Assembly (NCBI RefSeq): GCF_030711405.1
Contig: NZ_JAULSI010000017.1
Coordinates: 37,181 to 101,180, forward strand
Direction: 5' to 3'
DNA: 64,000 nt
From: Massilia brevitalea
GTDB taxonomy: Bacteria; Pseudomonadota; Gammaproteobacteria; Burkholderiales; Burkholderiaceae_D
Part shown: positions 15,882 to 24,245 of the stretch, one piece after another
Numbering within the stretch: position 1 is the first letter of the stretch
How the letters are laid out: each line of letters starts with the position of its first letter
Notes under the pieces: model-generated
Seen by the model: the letters and a program-made list of their open reading frames with translations, nothing else
Told to the model about the DNA's origin: nothing
The model's database searches: none
Translations under genes and position numbers: made by a program

Positions 15882-17154
15882 ACCCAGCAATCAAGTCGCC
15901 CAGCATAGCCTTTGCACGGAACAAAGGCCAGCTACGGCGAGGCAAATGATCGCACGAAACTAAACAGTTAGCTTCCTTGAACTCTGCAACCATAGGAACG
16001 CCACTACGAACAGCGCACTTATACATGAAGTTCAGCGGAATCAGGCAAAAGTTTTGCGATGGAAGTAATGCACGGCCACCTTCCCCTGGCGTATATCCAC
16101 CACCTACATCAGAGTGTACGCCTGGGTAGATGGTTTCGTAAAAGTGCGATGGCTTGACAAATCTTCCCTTGTCAAAAAAGCTGATGCTATCGACTGGGAA
16201 CGAATTTCGAATTTCATGTCCAGCAATAAAATGCCTAACGTGCTCGACTGTTTCATGGATCCTCATTTTTGCTCCCCAGCTATCGTGTCCAGTATAGCTC
16301 CCCGTGGCTGGATCTGCGCCCGGAGTACCGCTTCTAGAGAAAGCCAGTTCTATCGGGCGCGTGCGAGGATAATCCTTATGTCTTTCATTAATCATTCCTT
16401 TAACATCCGAGATCGCAGGATTATAATAGTCCATATTATTCCTGCTCATGGTATTACCAACAGAAGCAACGGTGTCAAACAATCCCATGAACCGGAACCG
16501 GACATGGGAGCTACTGCTTTTTAATTTCCACTTCCCTTCGCGCAATTCGCAGCGCTCGCGCATGAGGTTATTACTGAACGCGCGAGCCAGCGCTGCGCCA
16601 CGACTGAAACCGAAAATTGCTATATTTATTTCTAGTACAGCATTTGTTGGTGCCATTCCGTTTGCTAAAGATTTCGCAAGAAGCCTGTCGAATTCTTGAA
16701 GTGCAAATGCAAGCCGTGCATCTCCCCCAGCCCCGGAAATGAGATCCAGCATCTTTCCCTCGTCTCCAATTGCAGGAAAGTTTGTTCCCAAGCCAGGAAT
16801 ATAAACCCGCCAAATTCCAGCGATCGGATCTTCTTCTACATGCGCACGATAGAGTCGCGCCACGCTGCTGTGCTTACCCAGGCCAAGATCCGCTTCCATA
16901 TTATTGCCAGTACCGTCGAAAAAGTAGGAAATCCAAAGGTTTCGTCTACAGCTTCCCATCACACCTTTTTGAAGGCTGGCATTTTTGAATCCCGATGCTG
17001 TCCCAGAGAAACTCACGGGCTGGCACTTTCGCGGAGTTTCATCGACTGGAACACTTTCAGACTGTATAACAGCGGCTCGAAGCGCGTTTTCGGCAGGTTT
17101 GAACGAAGGAGAGATCGAATCTCCCACACTTTTATCATTCTGGCTGCTGGTCAT
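15835..17154 (-). CDS. T6SS phospholipase effector Tle1 (DUF2235), N-terminal part truncated by IS
   Basis: A 439-residue frame encoding the alpha/beta-hydrolase domain of a Tle1-type lipase that would attack membrane phospholipids of target cells. SYFFDGTGNNM is at 76-86, the nucleophile elbow GFSRG is at 182-186 (Ser184), the Asp is in GLFDT (Asp227), and the His is in GVHSDVGGGY (His347), so the whole triad is present. The last 13 or so residues come from the inserted IS481 element, and the native gene resumes at 14032-14886. The start at 17154 lies inside the end of the DUF3304 gene (20-base overlap), indicating translational coupling. It is AT-rich. No PAAR or signal peptide; delivery would be through the upstream VgrG and DUF4123 adaptor. 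Confidence 0.85.
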   Translation of the reverse strand: MTSSQNDKSVGDSISPSFKPAENALRAAVIQSESVPVDETPRKCQPVSFSGTASGFKNASLQKGVMGSCRRNLWISYFFDGTGNNMEADLGLGKHSSVARLYRAHVEEDPIAGIWRVYIPGLGTNFPAIGDEGKMLDLISGAGGDARLAFALQEFDRLLAKSLANGMAPTNAVLEINIAIFGFSRGAALARAFSNNLMRERCELREGKWKLKSSSSHVRFRFMGLFDTVASVGNTMSRNNMDYYNPAISDVKGMINERHKDYPRTRPIELAFSRSGTPGADPATGSYTGHDSWGAKMRIHETVEHVRHFIAGHEIRNSFPVDSISFFDKGRFVKPSHFYETIYPGVHSDVGGGYTPGEGGRALLPSQNFCLIPLNFMYKCAVRSGVPMVAEFKEANCLVSCDHLPRRSWPLFRAKAMLGDLIAGFSSPGIQSHQEQLAA

Positions 17155-17704
17155 CTTTACACCTCGGAAAGAGCGAACGATCTGGTCGTTTCTTGTCCAG
17201 CGCGAGTGCAGGCAGGGATGAATATTCGGTTAGGCGAACTTGAGGTCGACCATTCGGATAAAAATGCGTTTCCAAATACGCAATAGTTTTGCCAGGGGGT
17301 ATAGTGACGCTTACTTCTTCCTCTCGATAGAAAAAGTGTCTCGCCGCCTCAGAATTTCCATCGAGGTCCTTGATCAGATATCGACATCCATCCACTTGCC
17401 AACGTACCTTGACCTGGACCGTTCCGTTAAGTTCTTTTAACAAGCGCACACAACATGTGGTTCCACCTCCTCCACTAGTAGGTGAACTCTTTCGTATCTG
17501 TCCCCCGCCAACACCGTCAATACTATAATCTTCAATTTCACGATCGGTATAATTGTACCCAACCAGACCTAACAGCCACTCGCTATTTTCCCGGCTTTCT
17601 GGATTTTGCGCGGCGCTTGATACTGACGACACCCAACACCAAAAAATCAGAATACAAATTTTCCTGAGCAGAAATGGCTTGCAGTGATGAATATTATTTT
17701 TCAT
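17135..17704 (-). CDS. DUF3304 protein, probable Tle1 immunity protein (Tli1)
   Basis: A 189-residue protein with an N-terminal hydrophobic export signal (about residues 10-31, FLLRKICILIFWCWVSSVSS). The DUF3304 signature follows: GLVGYNYTDREIEDYSIDG, then a GGGGTTCC double-cysteine segment near residue 82. DUF3304 proteins are known neighbours of DUF2235 effectors, and a periplasmic location suits an inhibitor of a membrane lipase. It is coupled on both sides: its ATG overlaps the stop of the DUF4123 gene (ATGA, 17701-17704) and its end overlaps the tle1 start. The immunity function is inferred from position and family. Confidence 0.82.
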   Translation of the reverse strand: MKNNIHHCKPFLLRKICILIFWCWVSSVSSAAQNPESRENSEWLLGLVGYNYTDREIEDYSIDGVGGGQIRKSSPTSGGGGTTCCVRLLKELNGTVQVKVRWQVDGCRYLIKDLDGNSEAARHFFYREEEVSVTIPPGKTIAYLETHFYPNGRPQVRLTEYSSLPALALDKKRPDRSLFPRCKDDQQPE

Positions 17705-18585
17705 ACAAGCTCCAAAAATAAATCCTCAATCAAATCATCGAGTCTTGTCATATCTCCTGCTCCGCTTTTCAGTTCTTTCATGACGTCGATCCATAATGGT
17801 GAATCCAAAACGTTGGAGCCACCTCGCAAGAAAATGCTGCAAAAAATCGAATAACCTAAAATAGACTCAACTCCTTCAAATTTTGCTTTGGACACCAAAT
17901 CCTTTACTAAGAAAAATTGCTCAGGGACAGAAAACTCCCTCATTTTTCGAGGAATGACTGTACGAAGCAAGTCCAAGACTTGATCTACCTCAGAAGCTTC
18001 TAAGAACGCGAATTCTTGATTTGCATGAAGCTTTAACGGCGCGACGAATTTATCATCAAGATTGAACACTGTTCTGATTGTCTCCAGCTGACCCGACCGA
18101 TCTGGATAGATCCAGGCACTTCCCAAGCCAAAGAACGCCGCTCGTTCAACCTCGTCGAAAATACTTGTGAGAGCCATTAAAATCCTCGAGTCGTAATATC
18201 GAAATATCGCGCTCATCTTCTCCGACAACTCAGCCTCCAGTCGCAAACTCAGCCTTATTTTCATTGCCTCTATAGGAAGTGGTGAGATTATGAAAATAGT
18301 TGAAAAGGTGTCGCTGGCATATTTGGAAAGCCAGTGATAAAGACGTTTTTTCGCTATTAGCATGCCGTGCTCTGCAGCCAGAATCAAAACTGGCGCAATG
18401 GCCAAGGCAGACTTTTCTGTTGTGTCTTCAAACAAGGCGATCCGAGGTACAGAATGTTTTTGCAGTTCCTGGTAAACGCCAGGCAAGCCCGCCTGATCCA
18501 GCAGCAGATAGACGTTTTGCTCCGGACTATCCACTGCAGCAATCTGAATAGCTTTGTAGAAATCGATAGAAGACATATTGTTCAT
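17701..18585 (-). CDS. DUF4123 T6SS effector adaptor (Tap/TEC type)
   Basis: A 294-residue cytoplasmic protein of the DUF4123 family, which loads a specific effector onto its VgrG. Visible features are the N-terminal NVYLLLDQAGLPGVYQEL strand-helix and LAPVLILAA. The central APVLI...GMLIAKKRLYHWLSK region and SPLPIEAMKIRL follow, with RYYDSRILMAL where the family has its conserved R-Y-Y-D-P-R. The ATG at 18585 overlaps the vgrG stop as ATGA, so the adaptor would be translationally coupled to vgrG. A longer frame reaches 18630 inside vgrG but is not needed. It is AT-rich. Confidence 0.85.
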   Translation of the reverse strand: MNNMSSIDFYKAIQIAAVDSPEQNVYLLLDQAGLPGVYQELQKHSVPRIALFEDTTEKSALAIAPVLILAAEHGMLIAKKRLYHWLSKYASDTFSTIFIISPLPIEAMKIRLSLRLEAELSEKMSAIFRYYDSRILMALTSIFDEVERAAFFGLGSAWIYPDRSGQLETIRTVFNLDDKFVAPLKLHANQEFAFLEASEVDQVLDLLRTVIPRKMREFSVPEQFFLVKDLVSKAKFEGVESILGYSIFCSIFLRGGSNVLDSPLWIDVMKELKSGAGDMTRLDDLIEDLFLELV

Positions 18586-21469
18586 CTGAGAATAAATGGT
18601 GATCCCGCCGCCTGTGCTTTTAACAGGCACTCAACGCAGATACTTGTCGGCAAAGCTGGAAGTGGAAAATCTAATTTGGCTGGCCCGCTGAAATTCTTCT
18701 TCCCCGCACGCACCACAATCTTCCCCGGACACTGCACCGTAATATTTCCGCCCTCGATCGTGATATTCGCCCCGCCCGCCGTCGATAAACTGATCCTCTT
18801 CGCCGCCGCCCAGTCGATATGCCCATTCGCACTGACCACATTCACATCGTCTCGCGCCTGCACCTTCAGCTCATCACCCTGGGCCTGAATGTCGATATCG
18901 TCCTTCGCCGTAATCAGTTGTAGCCCAACACCGCCCTCGCCCGCCTTCACCGCCCCGCCCAGCACGCCAATCGCCTGCCCGGTATGCATGCGCATCTGTC
19001 CTCCCGTCACGAACTGCGTGTCCTGTCCACTGATCAGGGAAACGGTCTCGCCATTCGACAGTTGCAGGCTTTGCCCGGCACTCGCCCCGAAGCCATCCTT
19101 GGCTGCAATCGCAATCACTGCGCCGGTCGAATGCGGCACCTTGTCCATACCCGCCGCGGTATTACGTGCACTGACATCCGCCAGCGCCGCCTCCAGCGAC
19201 TCGGTGCCCACCATGCCCGACATCGCCGCCAGCAAGGCCTTCAAGGGCGCCGACTGCGCATCGAGCAAGCTTGCATTGCCCTTGTCGACGCCAAGATGCG
19301 CCGCCAAGCCGACCGTTTGATGCGTCGTCGCAGCGGCGCTGAAGCTCTCGGCCAGCATGGCCGCTTGCTGCAGCAGCCCAAGCAGCGCAGCGTTCTCGCC
19401 TGCCGGATCGCGTGATGTGTCCGCATGCGCGATTCGATAGCTCGACACCAGCAAGCCCGCCCCCGCCCGTACCGCGCCATACGCATCGGTCCGCAGTTCC
19501 GCCCCCAGCCCGCGGAAGCTGCCGCGATAGTTGTCCGCGGTATGGATCAGGTGCCCGAGATTCAGCTCGGTCGCGCCATGCGTGCATTTCAGTTGCACCC
19601 GTCCCTGGCCGTCGGTATCGTCGAACAGCAACTGGCTGTACCCACTGCCGCCGAATTCCTTGCTGCGGATGCCCCATTGCGCGGCGCCGTTGCGGTGGCC
19701 GGCGTCGTCGGTTGACGCGCCGTGCCACACCGGACTGTTGCCGCCGGCGAGATTGCCCTGCGCCGAAGTGTTGTGATCGTGTGCGAAGGTGAAGACCTTC
19801 GAGCGGTCGCCGGTATCGCGCCGTCCGCCCGGCGTTGGCGTAATGCCGCCTTCGCCCTGGCCGTTGTAGAGCGCGCCGACGATGATCGGGCGGTCGATGT
19901 CGTTCTCGATAAATTGCACCAGCACTTCCTGGCCAATGCGCGGCAGGAACTGGCTGCCCATGCCGCCGCCGGCCAGGCGCTGTGCCACGCGCACCCAGCA
20001 GCCGGCGTTGCGTTCGTCCTGCCAGTGGAAGTGGATCCGCACGCGCCCCAGGCGGTCGCAATACAGTTCGTTGGCGCCGTTCGGCTGGTCGCTGCCATCG
20101 GGGCCGATCACGATGGCGCTCTGGGAACCGTGGGCCGTCGGCTTGGCCTTGCTGCGGCCGTCGCTGCCCGGCAGTTGCGGACGCCACGGCAGGTCGGCGG
20201 GGATGGCGTCGAAACAGTTGGCGTAGCCGGTCGCGCGGGCCTGCGCGATGGCCAGCGCGACGCCCTGCGGCCAGTCGCGCTGCGGCCAGTCGCGCTGCGC
20301 GCATTCTTCGAGCAGCTCGGGAATCGGCCCGAACAGTTCGGCCAGGGCATGCTGCGCAGGCGGCGGCATGTCGTTGACGCCCACGCTGAGCACGCGCGTC
20401 AGGGCAAACGCCGCGTTATTGCCACGTGCGCGCACAGGCAGCCCGGCAAGCTTCCACCGCGTTCCGGCCCGTAAGGTACGCACCGTGGAACGGCCCTGCC
20501 AGAGTTCGGCGCGCGCCTCCTTCCCTTCCATCTGCAGGTCGGTGTAGTGCCGCGCCTGCGCAAGCGTCGCAAACGTCTCCTGCCCCGGCGCGTCGAAGGC
20601 CTCGAGCACGGGAAGATGACGTGGATGCGCAAGACGCGATGGCGAACCCCTTGCGACGATCTGCTTGGCCTTGTAATCGTAGCTCAACATCGTGGCGAGC
20701 GAGGCATGCAGGCGGCGCTGGGCGGTCAGCGCCTGCACCGTATCGTCCTGCTCGACAGAGCGCGCCGCGTGGTAACGAACGGCGCCGCTTGCAGCGCTCG
20801 ACAGGTCCTCGGGTAATGCGCGCGGATGGCTGCTGTCGCCGAACAGCACTAGCATCGGACCTTCCGCGTCCTGCTCGATGCGCCAGCCCAGTCCTTCCTC
20901 GGCCAGGATGCGGCGCACGAAATCGAGGTCGGATTCGCGGTACTGGCAGCAATACGTGCGTGGCAGGGTATCGCGCAGGAAGGGGCCGGTGTCCACGCTC
21001 CAGCGCCAGCGCGCCAGCGCGCCAGCGGCCGGTAGCTGGCAAAGACGGCGTCGACGATCTCGGTCACGCGCTTGTCTTGCCAAACGCGGCTGTTGCGCAC
21101 CTGACCCAGGCGCCAGATCCAGGGCGACAGCCGGATCCGGTAGCGCGCCAGGCCGCCGTCGCTGCCGAGCATGGCCACTTCGCAGATCTCGCCGCCGTAG
21201 CGTTCACGCTTGCCATCGGCGAGGCAGACTTCCAGCGCGGCCGGTTCGCCCAGCAAGGCATCGAGATCGATGTGGATGCTGGTCGACAGCACGATGATGT
21301 CGCGCACACCTACTTCCTGCAGGCCATCGGACGCGACGAAAGCCTCCACCAGCAGGCTGCCCGTTGGCGGGCCGGAGCGGCCATCGCCGATGACGAGTTC
21401 GTAGAGGCGGCGCGTGCTTGAAAACCCGGACAATGCGGCAGCGATCCGCTGGGTCAATGCCATGCTCAT
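18582..21469 (-). pseudogene. vgrG: T6SS spike protein VgrG (TssI), frameshifted by an extra 8-bp repeat unit
   Basis: Two overlapping frames (21469 down to about 21010, and about 21030 down to 18582) together make one VgrG. The first carries the gp27-like start (LYELVIGDG...GLQEVGVRDIIVLS). The second continues with RTYCCQYRESDLDFVRRILAEEG, the OB-fold hallmark FHWQDERNAGCWVRVAQ, GMGSQFLPRIGQEVLVQF and GALYNGQGEGG, then DUF2345. The break falls in a tandem CTGGCGCG array (minus strand). Deleting one 8-bp unit restores a 959-residue VgrG reading YRPLARWRWSVDTGPF. The start ATG at 21469 has GAGGAG 11 bases upstream. It is first of a coupled effector cassette. Assembly error is the main alternative. 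Confidence 0.88.
21002..21025. repeat. 8-bp tandem repeat (about three copies) inside vgrG
   Basis: AGCGCCAG, CGCGCCAG, CGCGCCAG in direct tandem; the first unit differs at one base. Loss of one unit restores the vgrG frame. Such an array can change length by slipped-strand mispairing. Confidence 0.85.
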
Positions 21470-21844
21470 GACCAGATGCACTCCTCGGTAATCGGTATAG
21501 ACAAAATGACGTCGTGCAAAAGTGCAGAAAAGCATCTGTCATCATGCCGCCCGATCCCGGCATTACTTTGACTCAGATCATTGTTGAGCAAAATCATAGT
21601 TTGCTGTGACAGCAAACCGACAAACAAGCCGCACTGCAGCACACCCCCGGAGCTGCACCGCCAACATCGCAGTCGGAGTCATTTATTTGTCGAAACTTTT
21701 TACATTCAGGCAAAATATCACTGGCGTACATACAAGCGCTTGATTCCATTAAGAATGGTTTACCTGGTTCGATTTTTGCTGATTAACAAATAAGCGCCTG
21801 CTCAAGAGCTGCGTGAGTCACTCAAACCCAAACTAGGAAAACTC
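21470..21844. other. Intergenic region between vgrG and a PEP-CTERM gene, 375 bases
   Basis: An AT-rich divergent region. It holds the vgrG ribosome site (GAGGAG, minus strand) and, on the plus strand at 21766-21779, a sigma-54-like element for the PEP-CTERM gene. No convincing coding frame. Confidence 0.55.
21766..21779 (+). promoter_or_regulatory. Sigma-54 (-24/-12) promoter of PEP-CTERM gene
   Basis: TGGTTCG-ATTT-TTGCT has GG (21766-21767) and GC (21778-21779) exactly ten bases apart, matching the RpoN geometry and the strong TTGC of the -12 element. It lies about 65 bases before the ATG at 21845. Confidence 0.62.
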
Positions 21845-22477
21845 ATGAAAACGCCTAACATCGCGCGCAGCCTGCTCGCTGGCGCTGTTGCCATGCTGTT
21901 CCTTGCACCCGCAGCCCATGCCGCCATCATCTCGGTCAATTTTGGCGCTGCGCCTGTCAATGTTCCTAACAACATCGACGGCGTGTATTTCAATTTCGTC
22001 ACGGGCTTCTACGGCCCCACCGAATTTGCCGGCTACGACTTCAATCCTTACAATAACAACTCCGGCCTGACCTTCTATGGCGCCCCTGGACCATCGGGCA
22101 TCCTTGCCACCGGCACGCCTGGCACCACGGCGCAAGCGCGCGTGCTGCAGTTCGGCGACCTGATCTCCTCGACCGGCCAGTTCAACCAGTACCAGACCCG
22201 AGGCGACTCGTTCCAGGCCGGCCGCTCGGAATATGTCGGCTTGCGCTTCCTCAACGAAACCACGGGCATCCTGAATTACGGTTGGGCGCTCATCAACACG
22301 ACCGCAGGCAATGGTTTCCCTGCATCGGTGGCCGCTTACGGCTACGAAAATACGGGCTTGTCGATCACGGCCGGCGAAACCGCAGTGGTTGCAGACGTTC
22401 CTGAACCCACCTCCATCGCCCTCGTCGGCCTTGCCCTGGGTGCATTGGGCGTTTCGCGCCGCCGCAAATCCGCCTGA
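21845..22477 (+). CDS. PEP-CTERM sorting-domain exported protein
   Basis: A 210-residue protein. The signal peptide MKTPNIARSLLAGAVAMLFLA ends at AHA (about residue 27). The body is glycine/asparagine/aromatic-rich and beta-type (NFVTGFYGPTEFAGYDF, GYGWALINTT-like segments). The tail has DVPEPTSIALVGLALGALG followed by SRRRKSA, the exosortase-recognised VPEP, membrane segment and basic cluster. The body is not assigned to a family. A sigma-54-type promoter precedes it and an inverted repeat follows. Expected location is the cell surface or exopolysaccharide matrix after exosortase processing. Confidence 0.87.
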   Translation: MKTPNIARSLLAGAVAMLFLAPAAHAAIISVNFGAAPVNVPNNIDGVYFNFVTGFYGPTEFAGYDFNPYNNNSGLTFYGAPGPSGILATGTPGTTAQARVLQFGDLISSTGQFNQYQTRGDSFQAGRSEYVGLRFLNETTGILNYGWALINTTAGNGFPASVAAYGYENTGLSITAGETAVVADVPEPTSIALVGLALGALGVSRRRKSA

Positions 22478-22499
22478 TCGATTTGTCAGGCAGGAAGCA

Positions 22500-22527
22500 A
22501 CAACGCCAACCCGCAGGTTGGCGTTGT
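22500..22527 (+). terminator. Hairpin after PEP-CTERM gene
   Basis: An 11-bp stem CAACGCCAACC / GGTTGGCGTTG with a short loop, 23 bases after the stop. The U-run is weak, so it is only a probable terminator. Confidence 0.55.
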
Positions 22528-22633
22528 CGTTTCCGCTACTGCCGGCGTTACCATATAAGCAGCGCGTAGCGAAACGCGTGGCTCGTTGCAATGATGCTAA
22601 AGTGTTCACAAATTCGAACACAAGGCATCCTCC

Positions 22634-23149
22634 ATGAAAGCACTCCATAAACTCAGCACCGTCGGCTACGTTCTTGCCGCCCTGCTCTTCTTTACCTGCG
22701 GTTTCGCACTCATCGTGCTGGCCGGAATCGAAATCTGGACCGCCATCGGCCCCGGCCAGGAGCACGCCGTCAAGGAACGCTTCCAGGTCATCCTCGAATG
22801 CGTCGGCCTGGTCACCATCGCGGTCGCCGCCCTCGAACTGGGCCAGACCGTGCTCGAAGAGGAAGTCCAGCGTACCGTGCATACCAGCGCGCCGACCCGC
22901 GTGCGCCGTTTCCTGTCGCGCTTCCTGATCGTGGTGGTGGTGTCGCTGGCGGTCGAGTGCCTGATCGGCGTGTTCCAGTTCCTGCACACCAAACCGGAGT
23001 TGCTGCCCGAGGTCGCTTCGATCGGCGTGGCCGCCGGGGTCTTGCTGGCAAGCTGGGGCATATTTATCCGCCTGAACGTCGATGCCGAGAAGCTGGAACC
23101 GGAAGCGATGCACGAAGCCCAGGAAGAAGACAAGGAAGTCGAAACCTGA
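22634..23149 (+). CDS. Hypothetical inner-membrane protein with four predicted membrane segments
   Basis: A 171-residue protein with hydrophobic helices at about residues 9-33, 50-68, 95-115 and 122-145. It also has a charged loop (EEEVQRTVHTSAPTRVRRF) and a strongly acidic C-terminal tail (EKLEPEAMHEAQEEDKEVET). I do not recognise a characterised family; the layout is loosely like small PsiE-type membrane proteins but no motif supports that. It stands alone between a PEP-CTERM gene and the second tRNA-Lys. Confidence 0.7.
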   Translation: MKALHKLSTVGYVLAALLFFTCGFALIVLAGIEIWTAIGPGQEHAVKERFQVILECVGLVTIAVAALELGQTVLEEEVQRTVHTSAPTRVRRFLSRFLIVVVVSLAVECLIGVFQFLHTKPELLPEVASIGVAAGVLLASWGIFIRLNVDAEKLEPEAMHEAQEEDKEVET

Positions 23150-23335
23150 GCAAGCAGACTGTTTCGGCGCGCAGCAGCCTGGAAATGCAGCGGCATCAGG
23201 CACCGCAACGCTGCGCCAGCCAACTGGTCCGCACGTTGCGTACTACCAAAATCCGTACCTGATCTTGCGATTTCGCATGATTTGCATGAAACCCTTGGCG
23301 TCTCGCCAGAGTCCGGCTATAATCTTGCCTTCTTC

Positions 23336-23411
23336 GGGTCGTTAGCTCAGCTGGTAGAGCAGCGGACTTTTAATCCGTTGGTCGCAGGTTCGAATCCCGC
23401 ACGGCCTACCA
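23336..23411 (+). tRNA. tRNA-Lys (anticodon UUU), second copy
   Basis: Base-for-base identical to the tRNA at 13886-13961 over all 76 positions, including encoded CCA. Its promoter region is also similar (CCGGCTATAAT at 23313-23323), pointing to duplication of the gene with its promoter. Confidence 0.97.
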
Positions 23412-23432
23412 AAGAATTTCAGTAGTAAAGCA

Positions 23433-23469
23433 TCGACAAAAACGCCAACCAGCACGGTTGGCGTTTTTG
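23433..23469 (+). terminator. Terminator after tRNA-Lys copy 2
   Basis: AAAAACGCCAACC / GGTTGGCGTTTTT: a 13-bp palindromic stem with a 5-6 base loop and flanking A and T runs, so it could act in either direction. Confidence 0.85.
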
Positions 23470-23505
23470 TTTCTGCTTTCCGTTTCGCTTCCGGCACCAG
23501 GCACC

Positions 23506-24099
23506 ATGCCCCAGACCATCCTCACCCCCGTCCACCACGAACTGCTCATCAAGAAGAGCCGCTTCATCGCCTGCGTGCAGCCGATGGCGGACCGGGCCGG
23601 CGCCCAGCAGGTCGTCGCCGGCCTGCGCGCCCGGCATCCGGGTGCGGCCCACGTGTGCTGGGCGCTGCTGGCGGGCGGCCAATCGGCGGCAGTCGACGAT
23701 GGCGAGCCGAGCGGCACCGCGGGCCGCCCCATGCTCGACGTGCTGCGCCACCAGGACCTGGAAGGCGTACTCGCCACCGTGGTGCGCTACTTCGGCGGCG
23801 TGAAGCTGGGCGCCGGCGGCCTGGTGCGGGCGTATACGGACAGCGTAGCCCAGGCGCTGCTGCAGGCCGAAAAGATCGCCATCATCCGCAAGACGGTCCT
23901 GCGCTGCAGCGCTCCCTACCCGCTCGAAGGCCTGGTGCGGCGCGAGATCGACGGCGCCGGCGCGACGCTGCTGGACGTCGCGCACGGCAATGACGTCGTG
24001 TTTGCCTTCAGCTTGCCCGAGGCGGCGGCGGGCGCCTTTGCCGCGCGCCTGAACGAGGCCGGGCATGGCCGCATTGCCTGGCTGCGCGACGACGACTAG
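23506..24099 (+). CDS. YigZ/IMPACT family protein
   Basis: A 197-residue protein of the YigZ (UPF0029/IMPACT) family. The N-terminal domain begins MPQTILTPVHHELLIKKSRFIACV and holds the signature DDGEPSGTAGRPML (near residues 66-79), then the conserved YFGGVKLGAGGLVRAY. The C-terminal DUF1949 ferredoxin-like domain (about residues 130-197) ends with RIAWLRDDD. Eukaryotic IMPACT regulates translation; the bacterial role is not settled. The ATG at 23506 was chosen; upstream codons belong to the tRNA terminator. Confidence 0.92.
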   Translation: MPQTILTPVHHELLIKKSRFIACVQPMADRAGAQQVVAGLRARHPGAAHVCWALLAGGQSAAVDDGEPSGTAGRPMLDVLRHQDLEGVLATVVRYFGGVKLGAGGLVRAYTDSVAQALLQAEKIAIIRKTVLRCSAPYPLEGLVRREIDGAGATLLDVAHGNDVVFAFSLPEAAAGAFAARLNEAGHGRIAWLRDDD

Positions 24100-24245
24100 C
24101 GTTCGCCGGCACTATCAGTGCACGGAATACCAGACATCACGACACGAAAGCTGACTGTGCGCCAGCCAGCCGCTATAGTGGCCGACCACCTTCGACCGCA
24201 TCTGGCGTGTCGCGGGCAACCTAGAAGAAAAGATCCCGTATTTTG

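Noticed and set aside
13886..23411. Integrative element with tRNA attachment sites
   Set aside because: No integrase, excisionase or relaxase is present, and both tRNA genes are full-length with their own promoters rather than a tRNA plus a short 3' fragment.
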